A stretch of DNA of 46,523 nucleotides from Prevotella sp. UBA4217 (GTDB lineage: Bacteria > Bacteroidota > Bacteroidia > Bacteroidales > Bacteroidaceae): positions 1 to 46,523 of the forward strand of contig DFTH01000007.1 in NCBI GenBank assembly GCA_002379425.1. Reading direction: 5' to 3'. The notes beneath the pieces were generated by a model. It was given only the letters and a program-made list of their open reading frames with translations, did not search any database and was not told where the DNA came from. The translations under genes were made by a program, and so were the position numbers. The stretch's first letter is position 1; each line of letters opens with the position of its first letter. Positions 23,745 to 31,640 of the stretch are shown here, piece after piece.

Positions 23745-24217
23745 AACTCTACCACGGCTCCACGACGGACATCGACCGTATCGACCTGCAGAAATCGCGT
23801 CCGAACAAGGATTTTGGTCGAGGCTTCTATCTCTCAGCCGACCAGCAACAGGCGTGGCGCATGGGCGAGTTCAAGGCGCTTACCGAGGGTGGTACACCTG
23901 TCCTGAACACTTATCTCTTCGACGAGCAGGTGCTTACATCTGGTGAGTTGCGTGTACTCACTTTCGAGGGCTATACCCGCGAATGGGCCGACTTCATCTT
24001 TCTCAACCGCAATAATCGCAGTATTGACTCCGCCCACGACTACGACATTGTCTATGGGCCGATAGCCAACGACCGCGTGGGTGTGCAGATCGGCAAATAC
24101 GAGGCTGGCGACATCACCCTTGACCAGTTTCTCCAAAATCTGAAATATATGAAGGGTATCACCTTCCAGTACTACTTCGGCACCGAGCGTGCCATTTCAA
24201 AACTCTCGAAGATATGA
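23738..24217 (+). CDS. DUF3990 domain protein (ADP-ribosyltransferase-like fold)
   Basis: A 159-residue protein of the DUF3990 type: opening LKLYHGSTTDIDRIDLQKSRPNKDFGRGFYLSADQQQAWRMG. The H-G and G-x-G-F-Y-L-S motifs are like those of the ADP-ribosyltransferase superfamily (NAD-binding His and Tyr). Probable toxin-like or NAD-using component of the module (inference). Also seen: YDIVYGPIANDRVG and the end TFQYYFGTERAISKLSKI. Overlaps the third gene by 4 bases (ATGA). Confidence 0.82.
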   Translation: MLKLYHGSTTDIDRIDLQKSRPNKDFGRGFYLSADQQQAWRMGEFKALTEGGTPVLNTYLFDEQVLTSGELRVLTFEGYTREWADFIFLNRNNRSIDSAHDYDIVYGPIANDRVGVQIGKYEAGDITLDQFLQNLKYMKGITFQYYFGTERAISKLSKI

Positions 24218-24426
24218 CTGAGCCAAACGTTACACCGCAGGAATTCAAGCGCCTGAAAGAGCAGGTCACCGCCCGCATGATTCAGATCCTCACCGAGGAG
24301 CAAGGCCATACCTTGGAAGAGGCCATCGATCGAGTATATACCTCGCCCATCTACGAAAAACTGTCCGACGCAAAGACCGGTCTCTTCTTCCAGTCACCCC
24401 GCTATATATTGTCCTATCTCAAATAG
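24214..24426 (+). CDS. Small protein of the DUF3791/DUF3990 module, unknown
   Basis: A 70-residue helical protein (TARMIQILTEEQGHTLEEAIDRVYTSPIYEKLSDAKTGLFFQSPRYILSYLK), the third gene of the cassette, translationally coupled to DUF3990. Proteins of this kind often accompany DUF3990 genes. It may be the neutralising partner of DUF3990 together with, or instead of, DUF3791; this cannot be decided here. Confidence 0.7.
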   Translation: MTEPNVTPQEFKRLKEQVTARMIQILTEEQGHTLEEAIDRVYTSPIYEKLSDAKTGLFFQSPRYILSYLK

Positions 24427-24513
24427 TCATGGGGTACTTCGGGCTTCCCGCCCATACCAAATCGTTCGCGCCGTGCTGGCGTACAATATGTAAAAAGGAC
24501 ACAAAAGAACCTA

Positions 24514-24542
24514 GGTTACACGGTGCCAAGCACCGTGTGACC
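24514..24542 (+). terminator. 13-bp hairpin after the DUF3990 cassette
   Basis: GGTTACACGGTGC and GCACCGTGTGACC pair at 12 of 13 positions around a CAA loop. No T run follows, so it may be a terminator-like or recombination-related structure. It lies 5 bases before direct repeat copy 2. Confidence 0.5.
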
Positions 24543-24546
24543 CTGT

Positions 24547-24622
24547 GACTGACCTTGATGTGATAACTACAGAAAAAGCAGGAAAAGATTTGGAAGTTAC
24601 GTAAATAGTTCGTATCTTTGCA
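24547..24622 (+). repeat. Direct repeat copy 2 (argD promoter)
   Basis: Second copy of the 76-bp repeat, offset by exactly 1117 bases from copy 1; it carries the argD promoter. Only two bases differ. Confidence 0.92.
24613..24620 (+). promoter_or_regulatory. -7 promoter box (TATCTTTG) for argD-proC
   Basis: TAnnTTTG 27 bases before the argD ATG, within direct repeat copy 2. Confidence 0.7.
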
Positions 24623-24646
24623 TCCGATTTTAAGCAAGAGACGAAA

Positions 24647-25798
24647 ATGAAACTATTCGATGTATATCCACTCTTCGACGTGAACATCGTCAGGGGCAAA
24701 GGTTGTAAAGTATGGGATGACAAGGGGCAGGAATACCTCGACCTCTATGGCGGACATGCCGTGATCAGCATCGGGCATTCGCATCCGCACTATATAGAAA
24801 AAGTGACGGAGCAGGTAAGCAGACTGGGATTCTACTCCAATTCCGTCGTCAACAAGTTGCAGGTGGAACTGGCAGAGCGCCTTGGCAGGATCTGTGGCTA
24901 CGACGACTACCAGTTGTTCCTGATCAACTCGGGTGCCGAGGCTAACGAGAATGCCCTGAAACTCGCCTCGTTTACCAATGGCCGCACCCGTGTGCTCAGT
25001 GCCGAGAAGGCATTCCACGGCCGTACCTCCCTGGCTGTCGAGGTGACCAACAACCCCAAGATTATCGCTCCGATCAACGATAACGGTCATGTGACCTATC
25101 TGCCATTGAACGACCTGCCCGCCTGGGAGGCCGAACTGGCCAAGGGCGACGTCTGTGCCGTGATCCTGGAGTGCATCCAGGGCGTGGGCGGCATCAAACT
25201 CGCTACGGAGGCGTTCGCGCAGGGGCTGGCTGCCGCCTGTAAGAAGTACGGCGCCATCCTGATCTGCGACGAGATACAGTGCGGCTACGGACGGAGCGGC
25301 AAGTTCTTCGCCCACCAGTGGCTGGGCATCCGTCCTGACATCATCACCGTGGCCAAGGGCATCGCCAACGGCTTCCCGATGGGTGGTGTGCTGATCTCGC
25401 CAGAGTTCAAGCCCGTCTATGGACAACTTGGTACGACCTTCGGTGGCAATCACCTGGCCTGTGCCGCAGCCCTGGCCGTGCTCGACGTGTTCGAGGAGGA
25501 GCATCTGGTGGAGAACGCCCATGAGGTAGGCGAGTACCTTATTGGAGCATTGAAGGATCTGAGGACGGAAGAATTGAAGTCGAAGGGCAGCAGCCACATC
25601 ACCGACGTGCGTGGCCGCGGTCTGATGATCGGCATCGACCTGGACATTCCCCATAAGGACGTGCGACAGCCGCTGATCTTTCAGGAGCACTGTTTCACGG
25701 GCTGTGCAGGGACGAACATCCTGCGCCTCCTGCCGCCACTCTGTCTGTCGAAGGCAGAGGCCGACCTATTCATCGAAAAACTAAAGAAGACATTATGA
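24647..25798 (+). CDS. argD: Acetylornithine/succinylornithine aminotransferase
   Basis: A 383-residue class III PLP aminotransferase of arginine synthesis. Seen: LDLYGGHAVISIGHSHPHYIE, FLINSGAEANENALKLA, KAFHGRTSLA, ILICDEIQCGYGRSGKFFAHQ, and the PLP lysine in TVAKGIANGFPMGG. In Bacteroidales the intermediates are N-succinylated, matching the carbamoyltransferase at 35018. Overlaps proC by 4 bases. argG, argC and argB, often near in relatives, are not in this window. Confidence 0.94.
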   Translation: MKLFDVYPLFDVNIVRGKGCKVWDDKGQEYLDLYGGHAVISIGHSHPHYIEKVTEQVSRLGFYSNSVVNKLQVELAERLGRICGYDDYQLFLINSGAEANENALKLASFTNGRTRVLSAEKAFHGRTSLAVEVTNNPKIIAPINDNGHVTYLPLNDLPAWEAELAKGDVCAVILECIQGVGGIKLATEAFAQGLAAACKKYGAILICDEIQCGYGRSGKFFAHQWLGIRPDIITVAKGIANGFPMGGVLISPEFKPVYGQLGTTFGGNHLACAAALAVLDVFEEEHLVENAHEVGEYLIGALKDLRTEELKSKGSSHITDVRGRGLMIGIDLDIPHKDVRQPLIFQEHCFTGCAGTNILRLLPPLCLSKAEADLFIEKLKKTL

Positions 25799-26574
25799 AG
25801 ATAGCAGTAATCGGAGCAGGTGCCATGGGCGGCACCACCGTAGAGGGACTCATCAAGAGCGACTATTTCAAGAACGAGGATATCACCGTCAGTGATCCCA
25901 ACCCGGAGGCCCTCAAGAAGTTTGCCAAGACAGGTGTCAAGACGACGCAGGAGAACCTGAAGGCCGCCAAAGATGCCGACATCGTGTGCGTGGTGGTGAA
26001 GCCCTGGCTGGTGGAGACGGTGCTCAGGGGAATCAAGAGTGTGCTGAACCCCCAGAGACAGTTGCTCATCGTGGTGGCCGCCGGTGTCTCGTCGGACAGC
26101 ATCAAGAAGTGGCTGAGCCTGAACTGCCCCCCGTTGTTCCTCGTCATCCCGAATATTGCCATCGCCCAACTGGAGTCGATGACCTTCATCGCCCCCATCA
26201 ACGCCTCGGAGAAGCAGACGCAGACAGTCGTCGATATCTACAATAAGATGGGCGACACGCTGCTCACCGACGAGAAGCACCTGGCAGCAGGCACGACACT
26301 GGCCTCCTGTGGCATCGCATACGCTATGCGCTATATCCGTGCTGCCTCGGAGGGTGGCGTGGAACTTGGCTTCAAGGCCAACGATGCCCAGAAGATCGTG
26401 ATGCAGACCCTGAAGGGAGCCGTTGAACTGTTGGCCGCTACCGGTCTGCATCCGGAGGCTGCCATCGACCTGGTGACCACGCCAGAAGGCGTGTCTATCA
26501 AGGGACTCAACGAGATGGAGCGGGCCGGATTCACGTCGGCCGTCATCCGTGGGCTGAAGGCCGGTCTGAAATAA
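25795..26574 (+). CDS. proC: Pyrroline-5-carboxylate reductase
   Basis: A 259-residue enzyme reducing P5C to proline. Seen: Rossmann motif MKIAVIGAGAMGGTTVEGLI, CVVVKPWLVE, VVAAGVSSDSIKKWL, and the C-terminal signature DLVTTPEGVSIKGLNEMERAGF (family TxPGGTT region). ATGA overlap with argD shows co-translation. Confidence 0.94.
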   Translation: MKIAVIGAGAMGGTTVEGLIKSDYFKNEDITVSDPNPEALKKFAKTGVKTTQENLKAAKDADIVCVVVKPWLVETVLRGIKSVLNPQRQLLIVVAAGVSSDSIKKWLSLNCPPLFLVIPNIAIAQLESMTFIAPINASEKQTQTVVDIYNKMGDTLLTDEKHLAAGTTLASCGIAYAMRYIRAASEGGVELGFKANDAQKIVMQTLKGAVELLAATGLHPEAAIDLVTTPEGVSIKGLNEMERAGFTSAVIRGLKAGLK

Positions 26575-26610
26575 CTGAAAGATATTTTAAACTACTAAAC
26601 ACCAATAATT

Positions 26611-28236
26611 ATGAACAACGCTATTATCTCTTTCCCTACGCCAGCCAACGAGCCGGTGAAGGCTTATCTGGCAGGATCGCCAGAACGTGTCGCACTTGAA
26701 AAGGAACTGGAGCGCCAGAGTAATCTGGTGGTTGACATCCCCATCATCATCGGTGGTAAGGAGATCCGTACGGGTGACACCGGCAAGGTGACTTGTCCGC
26801 ATGACCACAACCACGTGCTCGCCACTTATCACAAGGTGGGCAAGAAGGAGGTGGAGATGGCTGTCGAGGCTGCCATGGAGGCTTGGAAAGAATGGAGCCG
26901 CACCCCGTGGACCACACGTGCCGCCATCGTGATGAAGATGGCTGAACTGCTGGCCACGAAGTACCGTCCCATCATGAATGCCGCCTGTATGCTGGGCCAG
27001 AGCAAGAACATCTACCAGGCAGAGATCGACTCCGCCTGTGAGACCATCGACTTCTTCCGCTACAACGTGCACTATGCCTCGAAGATCTACCAGATGCAGC
27101 CGAAGGATGGTAACGGTCAACTGAACCATACGGAGTATCGTCCGCTGGAGGGCTTTGTGCTCGCCGTGACACCGTTCAACTTCACGTCGATCGCCTCCAA
27201 CCTCTGCATGACACCAGTGCTGATGGGTAATGTCGCCCTGTGGAAACCCTCTACCACGGCCTTGCTCTCCAACTACTATCTGATGCAACTCTACAAGGAG
27301 GCAGGACTGCCCGACGGCGTGGTGAACTTCCTGCCCGGCAGCGGTGCTCTCATCGGTGAGGTCGCTACCCAGTCGAAATACTTTGCAGGCATCCACTTCA
27401 CAGGCTCTACGGCTACATTCAAGAGCCTCTGGCAGCAGGCCTGCTCAAACCTCGACAAGTATATCTCCTATCCGCGACTCGTGGGTGAGACAGGCGGTAA
27501 GGACTTTATCTTCGTGCACCCCTCTGCCGACAAGAAGGCCGTGGCTACAGCCGCCTTCTGCGGTGCCTTCGAGTTCCAGGGACAGAAGTGCTCCGCCGCC
27601 AGTCGTATGTATATCCCGAAGAGCCTGTGGCCCGACGTGCTGGAGGACATCAAGAAGATGTGTGCAGAGGTGAAGATGGGCGACGTGAAGGATCCCTCGA
27701 ACTTCATCAATGCCGTCATCGACGAGGCCTCGTTCGACAAGTGCAAGAGTTATATCGACTATGCCGAGCAGGCTGCTGATGCCAAGATCGTGGTCGGCGG
27801 CAAGTGCGACAAGTCGAAGGGATGGTTCGTGGAGCCCACAGTCATTGAGACGACCAACCCCAACTTCAAGTCGATGGAAGAGGAGATCTTCGGCCCGATC
27901 ATCACGGTCTATCCGTATGACGACGACAAGGTGGAGGAGACTGTGAAACTCTGCGACGAGACTTCCCCCTACGGACTGACGGGTGCCGTCTTTGGACAGG
28001 ACCGCATGGCTGTGGAGAAGATTACGGAACAACTCAGTTATGCTGCCGGCAACTTCTATATCAACGACAAGCCGACAGGTGCCGTGGTGGGTATGCAGCC
28101 CTTCGGAGGCGCACGTGCCAGTGGTACGAACGACAAGGCTGGTGGCGAGTTCAACCTGATCCGCTGGATCATCCCGCGCGTCGTCAAGGAGACGCTCGTC
28201 TCACCGACAGACTACAGATATACCTATCTTAAATAA
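26611..28236 (+). CDS. pruA: L-glutamate gamma-semialdehyde dehydrogenase (P5C dehydrogenase)
   Basis: A 541-residue aldehyde dehydrogenase of the P5CDH group, oxidising glutamate semialdehyde to glutamate with NAD. Seen: VTPFNFTSIASNLCMTPVLMGN, HFTGSTATFKSLW, LVGETGGKDFIFVHPSAD (catalytic Glu), FEFQGQKCSAASRMYIP (catalytic Cys), and NFYINDKPTGAVVGMQPFGGARASGTNDKAGG. It is a monofunctional enzyme without the PutA proline dehydrogenase part. It stands 36 bases after proC, so opposite reactions around P5C are encoded side by side. A strong terminator follows. Confidence 0.93.
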   Translation: MNNAIISFPTPANEPVKAYLAGSPERVALEKELERQSNLVVDIPIIIGGKEIRTGDTGKVTCPHDHNHVLATYHKVGKKEVEMAVEAAMEAWKEWSRTPWTTRAAIVMKMAELLATKYRPIMNAACMLGQSKNIYQAEIDSACETIDFFRYNVHYASKIYQMQPKDGNGQLNHTEYRPLEGFVLAVTPFNFTSIASNLCMTPVLMGNVALWKPSTTALLSNYYLMQLYKEAGLPDGVVNFLPGSGALIGEVATQSKYFAGIHFTGSTATFKSLWQQACSNLDKYISYPRLVGETGGKDFIFVHPSADKKAVATAAFCGAFEFQGQKCSAASRMYIPKSLWPDVLEDIKKMCAEVKMGDVKDPSNFINAVIDEASFDKCKSYIDYAEQAADAKIVVGGKCDKSKGWFVEPTVIETTNPNFKSMEEEIFGPIITVYPYDDDKVEETVKLCDETSPYGLTGAVFGQDRMAVEKITEQLSYAAGNFYINDKPTGAVVGMQPFGGARASGTNDKAGGEFNLIRWIIPRVVKETLVSPTDYRYTYLK

Positions 28237-28241
28237 ACAGG

Positions 28242-28274
28242 AAAGAGGCTCGCAATGACCGAGCCTCTTTTTAT
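28242..28274 (+). terminator. Rho-independent terminator after the P5C dehydrogenase gene
   Basis: A perfect 11-bp stem AAAGAGGCTCG/CGAGCCTCTTT with a 7-base loop, followed by TTATT. Confidence 0.88.
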
Positions 28275-28276
28275 TG

Positions 28277-28453
28277 GTGTCTAAGTTGTATGGGGGTCAT
28301 GCATCCGACAATGCCGCACTCCTGAAGATCCGGATGCAGAAAGCCTGGAACGATGTGGAGGAGTCCTACCAACAGTCGTGCGACAAATATGCCGACGCAT
28401 ACGCCGGCTACCAGAATAAGTTGCTTGAGTACCGTCAGGCAGTAGGACAATAG
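28277..28453 (+). pseudogene. Probable C-terminal gene fragment, family not recognised
   Basis: An open frame of up to 58 codons (possible GTG start at 28277, stop TAG at 28451) reading SKLYGGHASDNAALLKIRM and then a charged helical stretch (QKAWNDVEESYQQSCDKYA) ending LEYRQAVGQ. Codon use is like real genes here (GCC, GAC, CAG), and there is no ATG before residue 14. It sits between the terminator of the P5C dehydrogenase gene and the promoter of the XRE-cupin gene, in a spacer of 325 bases that is otherwise empty. Most likely the tail of a lost gene. Confidence 0.45.
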
Positions 28454-28527
28454 CCTCCTGACAGGTTCTGACATGATGAAGCACCAAAAAAAATAGTCAT
28501 TTTCTTTGGTGTTTCGTTGTTTTTCAG

Positions 28528-28535
28528 TAATTTTG
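28528..28535 (+). promoter_or_regulatory. -7 promoter box (TAATTTTG) for the XRE-cupin/acyl-CoA ligase operon
   Basis: TAnnTTTG with a TTG element about 10 bases further upstream; ATG 28562 follows after 26 bases. Confidence 0.6.
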
Positions 28536-28561
28536 CAACCAAAAATTAAACATAAACTATT

Positions 28562-29119
28562 ATGGATGAACAACTGAAGCAAATTGGTGAGCGCCTGAAG
28601 GGGCTTCGCGACGTGCTGGATCTGTCGGCACAGGAGGTGGCCGACACCGTCGGCATCACGCTCGACAAGTATGAGAAAATTGAGGCTGGAGAAGTGGATA
28701 TTACCATCTCCAATCTGATGAAGATAGCCCACAAGTACGGTATTTCCGCTGAGGAACTGATGTTTGCCGAGGCCCCACACATGAAGTCGTACTTCGTGGT
28801 GCGCAAGGGACAGGGTATGTCGGTGGAGCGCACGAAAGCCTACAAATATCAGAGTCTTGTGAGCGGTTTCGTGAACCACAAGGCCGATGTCTTCATCGTA
28901 ACGGTAGAACCCAAGCCGGGAGCCCGTACCATCTATAAGAACACCCATGCAGGCCAGGAGTTCAACCTCGTACTCGAAGGCAAGATGGAACTGTATATCG
29001 GTGGCAAGACCATCATCCTGGAGGAAGGCGACTCCATCTATTTCGACTCCACCAAGCCCCACGGCATGCTGGCTGTTGGTGACAAGGCCGTAAAATTCTT
29101 AGCATTCACAGTAGAATAA
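28562..29119 (+). CDS. XRE-family transcriptional regulator with cupin domain
   Basis: A 185-residue regulator: an N-terminal helix-turn-helix (residues 1-65, LKGLRDVLDLSAQEVADTVGITLDKYEKIEAGEVDITISNLMKIAHKYG) and a C-terminal cupin (residues 110-185, HAGQEFNLVLEGKMELYIGGKTIILEEGDSIYFDSTKPHGM). Cupin regulators of this type sense a small molecule. The acyl-CoA ligase gene starts 9 bases downstream; this pair recurs in Bacteroidales, so the regulator probably responds to the ligase substrate or product (inference). Confidence 0.92.
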   Translation: MDEQLKQIGERLKGLRDVLDLSAQEVADTVGITLDKYEKIEAGEVDITISNLMKIAHKYGISAEELMFAEAPHMKSYFVVRKGQGMSVERTKAYKYQSLVSGFVNHKADVFIVTVEPKPGARTIYKNTHAGQEFNLVLEGKMELYIGGKTIILEEGDSIYFDSTKPHGMLAVGDKAVKFLAFTVE

Positions 29120-29128
29120 GACTAGACT

Positions 29129-30823
29129 ATGGTAGAAAGATTTTTAAAGCAGACGCATTTCGAGTCTGTAGAGGATTACAACAAGAACCTGGAGTTCATC
29201 ATCCCTGAGAACTTCAACTTCGCCTACGACGTGATGGATGCGTGGGCAGAGGAGGCCCCTGAGAAACTGGCTATCCTCTGGACAAACGACCAGGGAGAGG
29301 AGATACGCACCACTTTCGGTGAACTGAAGGGGCAGACCGACCAGGCCGCCTCCTATCTGATGTCCCTGGGCATCGGCAAGAACGATCCTGTGATGCTTAT
29401 CCTGAAGCGCCGCTATGAGTGGTGGGTGGTGATGCTGGCACTCTGCAAGATTGGTGCCGTGGTGATTCCTGCCACCCACATGCTCACGAAGAAAGATATC
29501 ATCTATCGCAACAACCGTGCCTCCGTGAAGGCGATCATCTGCGTCGATGACAACTACGTCACTGAGCAGATCGGTCAGGCCGTGCCAGAGAGTCCGACAC
29601 TGAAGACAGTGATTGTTGTAGGTGATGCTAGTCATACTAGGGAGACTAGTCATACTAGGGATACTCTTTACCACGACTGGCAGTCGGAATGGAAGCAGGC
29701 CCCGAAGTTCGTGAGACCGGCATTTGTCAACAGCAATGACGACACGATGATCATGTACTTCACCAGTGGTACCAGTGGTGAGCCGAAGATGGTGGCCCAT
29801 GACTATCTCTATGCCATGGGGCACTTGACTACAGGCGTGTTCTGGCACAATCTGCACCCAGGCAGTCTGCACCTCACCGTGGCTGACACAGGCTGGGGCA
29901 AGGCTGTGTGGGGTAAGTTCTACGGACAGTGGTTCGCTGGTGCAACGGTATTTGTGTTCGACCACGAGAAGTTCAATGCCGATACGCTGTTGCGGCAGAT
30001 GGAGAAGTACCATGTGACGAGTTTCTGTGCGCCTCCGACAATCTACCGCTTTATGATACGTGAGGATCTGTCGAAGTATGATCTCTCTTCTCTCGAATAC
30101 TGCTGTACGGCAGGCGAGGCCCTGAACCCCGCCGTCTTCGACAAGTTCTACGAGAAGACGGGCATCAAGATGATGGAAGGCTTCGGACAGACGGAGACCA
30201 CGATGACCCTTGGCACCTTCCCCTGGATGCAGCCGAAACCGGGATCGATGGGTATCCCCAACGCTCAGTACGACATCGACCTCGTACGTCCTGACGGTTC
30301 CTCGTGCGAGGATGGTGAGAAGGGAGAGATCGTCGTCCGTGTGGGCGATAAGAAGCCTGTCGGTCTGTTCAAGGGCTACTACCGCGACGAGGAGAAGACC
30401 CGCGAGGCCTGGCACGACGGACTCTACCATACGGGCGACATGGCCTGGCGCGACGAAGACGGCTACTACTGGTTTGAGGGCCGTATCGACGACGTGATCA
30501 AGTCCAGCGGCTACCGCATCGGCCCGTTTGAGGTGGAGTCGGCCCTGATGACCCATCCTGCCGTCGTGGAGTGCGCCATCACCGGTGTGCCCGACGATAT
30601 CCGTGGCATGGTGGTGAAGGCTACCGTCGTGCTCGGCAAGGAGTGGAAGGACAAGGCTGGCGACGATCTCATCAAGGAACTGCAGCAGCACGTCAAGAAA
30701 GTGACGGCTCCTTATAAGTATCCGCGTATCGTGGAGTTCGTCGATGAACTGCCGAAGACCATCAGCGGCAAGATCCGCCGTGTGGAAATACGCAATCAGG
30801 ATAAAGTGAAAAGTGAAAAGTAA
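29129..30823 (+). CDS. AMP-dependent acyl-CoA synthetase (AMP-binding family)
   Basis: A 564-residue adenylate-forming enzyme similar to medium-chain acyl-CoA synthetases: it activates a carboxylic acid with ATP and joins it to CoA. Seen: the P-loop MYFTSGTSGEPKMVAHDY, the A5-type GFGQTETTMT, YHTGDMAWRDEDGYYWFEGRIDDVIKSSGYRIGPFEVE and the catalytic lysine in KTISGKIRRVEIR. The acid is unknown. At residues 167-181 the sequence ASHTRETSHTRDTLY is encoded by a period-9 CTAG tract within a variable surface loop. The end overlaps the proposed proB start by 11 bases. Confidence 0.9.
   Translation: MVERFLKQTHFESVEDYNKNLEFIIPENFNFAYDVMDAWAEEAPEKLAILWTNDQGEEIRTTFGELKGQTDQAASYLMSLGIGKNDPVMLILKRRYEWWVVMLALCKIGAVVIPATHMLTKKDIIYRNNRASVKAIICVDDNYVTEQIGQAVPESPTLKTVIVVGDASHTRETSHTRDTLYHDWQSEWKQAPKFVRPAFVNSNDDTMIMYFTSGTSGEPKMVAHDYLYAMGHLTTGVFWHNLHPGSLHLTVADTGWGKAVWGKFYGQWFAGATVFVFDHEKFNADTLLRQMEKYHVTSFCAPPTIYRFMIREDLSKYDLSSLEYCCTAGEALNPAVFDKFYEKTGIKMMEGFGQTETTMTLGTFPWMQPKPGSMGIPNAQYDIDLVRPDGSSCEDGEKGEIVVRVGDKKPVGLFKGYYRDEEKTREAWHDGLYHTGDMAWRDEDGYYWFEGRIDDVIKSSGYRIGPFEVESALMTHPAVVECAITGVPDDIRGMVVKATVVLGKEWKDKAGDDLIKELQQHVKKVTAPYKYPRIVEFVDELPKTISGKIRRVEIRNQDKVKSEK
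29627..29668 (+). repeat. Period-9 CTAG repeat inside the acyl-CoA ligase gene
   Basis: CTAG at 29628, 29637, 29646 and 29655, exactly 9 bases apart, with a decayed unit CTCT at 29664. Same codon phase as in argS, other intervening bases. Confidence 0.9.
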
Positions 30824-31607
30824 CGAAATTGCCACTGCCGTGAAGAAGAGGATTGTTGTAAAGGTCGGATCGAATGTACTGACGAGGAAGGATGGTAAAC
30901 TCGACGTGACCCGCATGTCGTCGCTGGTCGATCAGATCGCCTGGCTGCGCCGGCATGACTACGAGGTGATCCTCGTCTCCTCGGGTGCCGTCGCCTGTGG
31001 CCGACGGGAACTGACGGTCGATCACTCCCTCGACTCCGTGGAGCAGCGACAACTTTTCTCGGCTGTCGGACAGGTGAAACTCATAGGGCTCTACTATGAC
31101 CTCTTCCGTGAGTTCGGCATCCATGTGGGACAGGTGCTCACGATGAAGGAGAACTTCGACCCGGGGGAGCAGTATCGCAACCAGCAGGCCTGCATGAAGG
31201 TGATGCTGGAGAATGATGTGCTGCCCATCGTCAATGAGAACGACACGGTGAGTGTCACCGAGTTGATGTTCACTGATAACGATGAACTGTCTGGCCTGAT
31301 AGCACAGATGATGGAGGCCGAGACGCTTATCCTGCTGTCGAACATCGACGGTATCTTCACCACCCATCCCGATGATCCTCATGCAGAACTCATCCGCGAG
31401 GTGGCTCCCGGGCGTGACCTCAGCGAGTATATCCGGCCGGAGAAGAGTGCCTTCGGGCGTGGCGGCATGCACTCGAAATACACCACGGCCAGCAAAGTGT
31501 CCAGGGGAGGCATCCGCGTGATCATTGCCAATGGAGAGCGTGAGAACATCCTCACCGACCTGGTGGAGCGGCCACAGGAGACCCCACATACGGAGTTCTT
31601 AATATAG
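30813..31607 (+). CDS. proB: Glutamate 5-kinase
   Basis: A 264-residue amino-acid kinase, the first step of proline synthesis, without the PUA domain found in E. coli ProB. Seen: RIVVKVGSNVLTRKDGKLD, EVILVSSGAVACGRREL, the substrate loop VNENDTVSVTELMFTDNDELSGLIAQM, and AFGRGGMHSKYTTASKVSRGGIRVIIANG. Translation begins at GTG 30813 inside a small repeat (AGTGAAAAGTGAAAAGTA) that also spans the stop of the acyl-CoA ligase gene; no ATG is near the expected N-terminus. proA follows after 33 bases. Confidence 0.94.
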   Translation: MKSNEIATAVKKRIVVKVGSNVLTRKDGKLDVTRMSSLVDQIAWLRRHDYEVILVSSGAVACGRRELTVDHSLDSVEQRQLFSAVGQVKLIGLYYDLFREFGIHVGQVLTMKENFDPGEQYRNQQACMKVMLENDVLPIVNENDTVSVTELMFTDNDELSGLIAQMMEAETLILLSNIDGIFTTHPDDPHAELIREVAPGRDLSEYIRPEKSAFGRGGMHSKYTTASKVSRGGIRVIIANGERENILTDLVERPQETPHTEFLI

Positions 31608-31623
31608 CAGCGGACCACAGGAC
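31607..31623 (+). repeat. Copy of the GCAGCGGACNACAGGAC junction repeat
   Basis: Seventeen bases with one difference from 19411-19427, again beginning right at a stop codon (proB). Confidence 0.6.
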
Positions 31624-31640
31624 AAATAATAAATAAGAAC

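Noticed and set aside
29144..30916. 590-residue minus-strand ORF opposite the acyl-CoA ligase
   Set aside because: Long antisense frame caused by the codon bias of the ligase gene; no domain, and the plus-strand protein is unmistakable.
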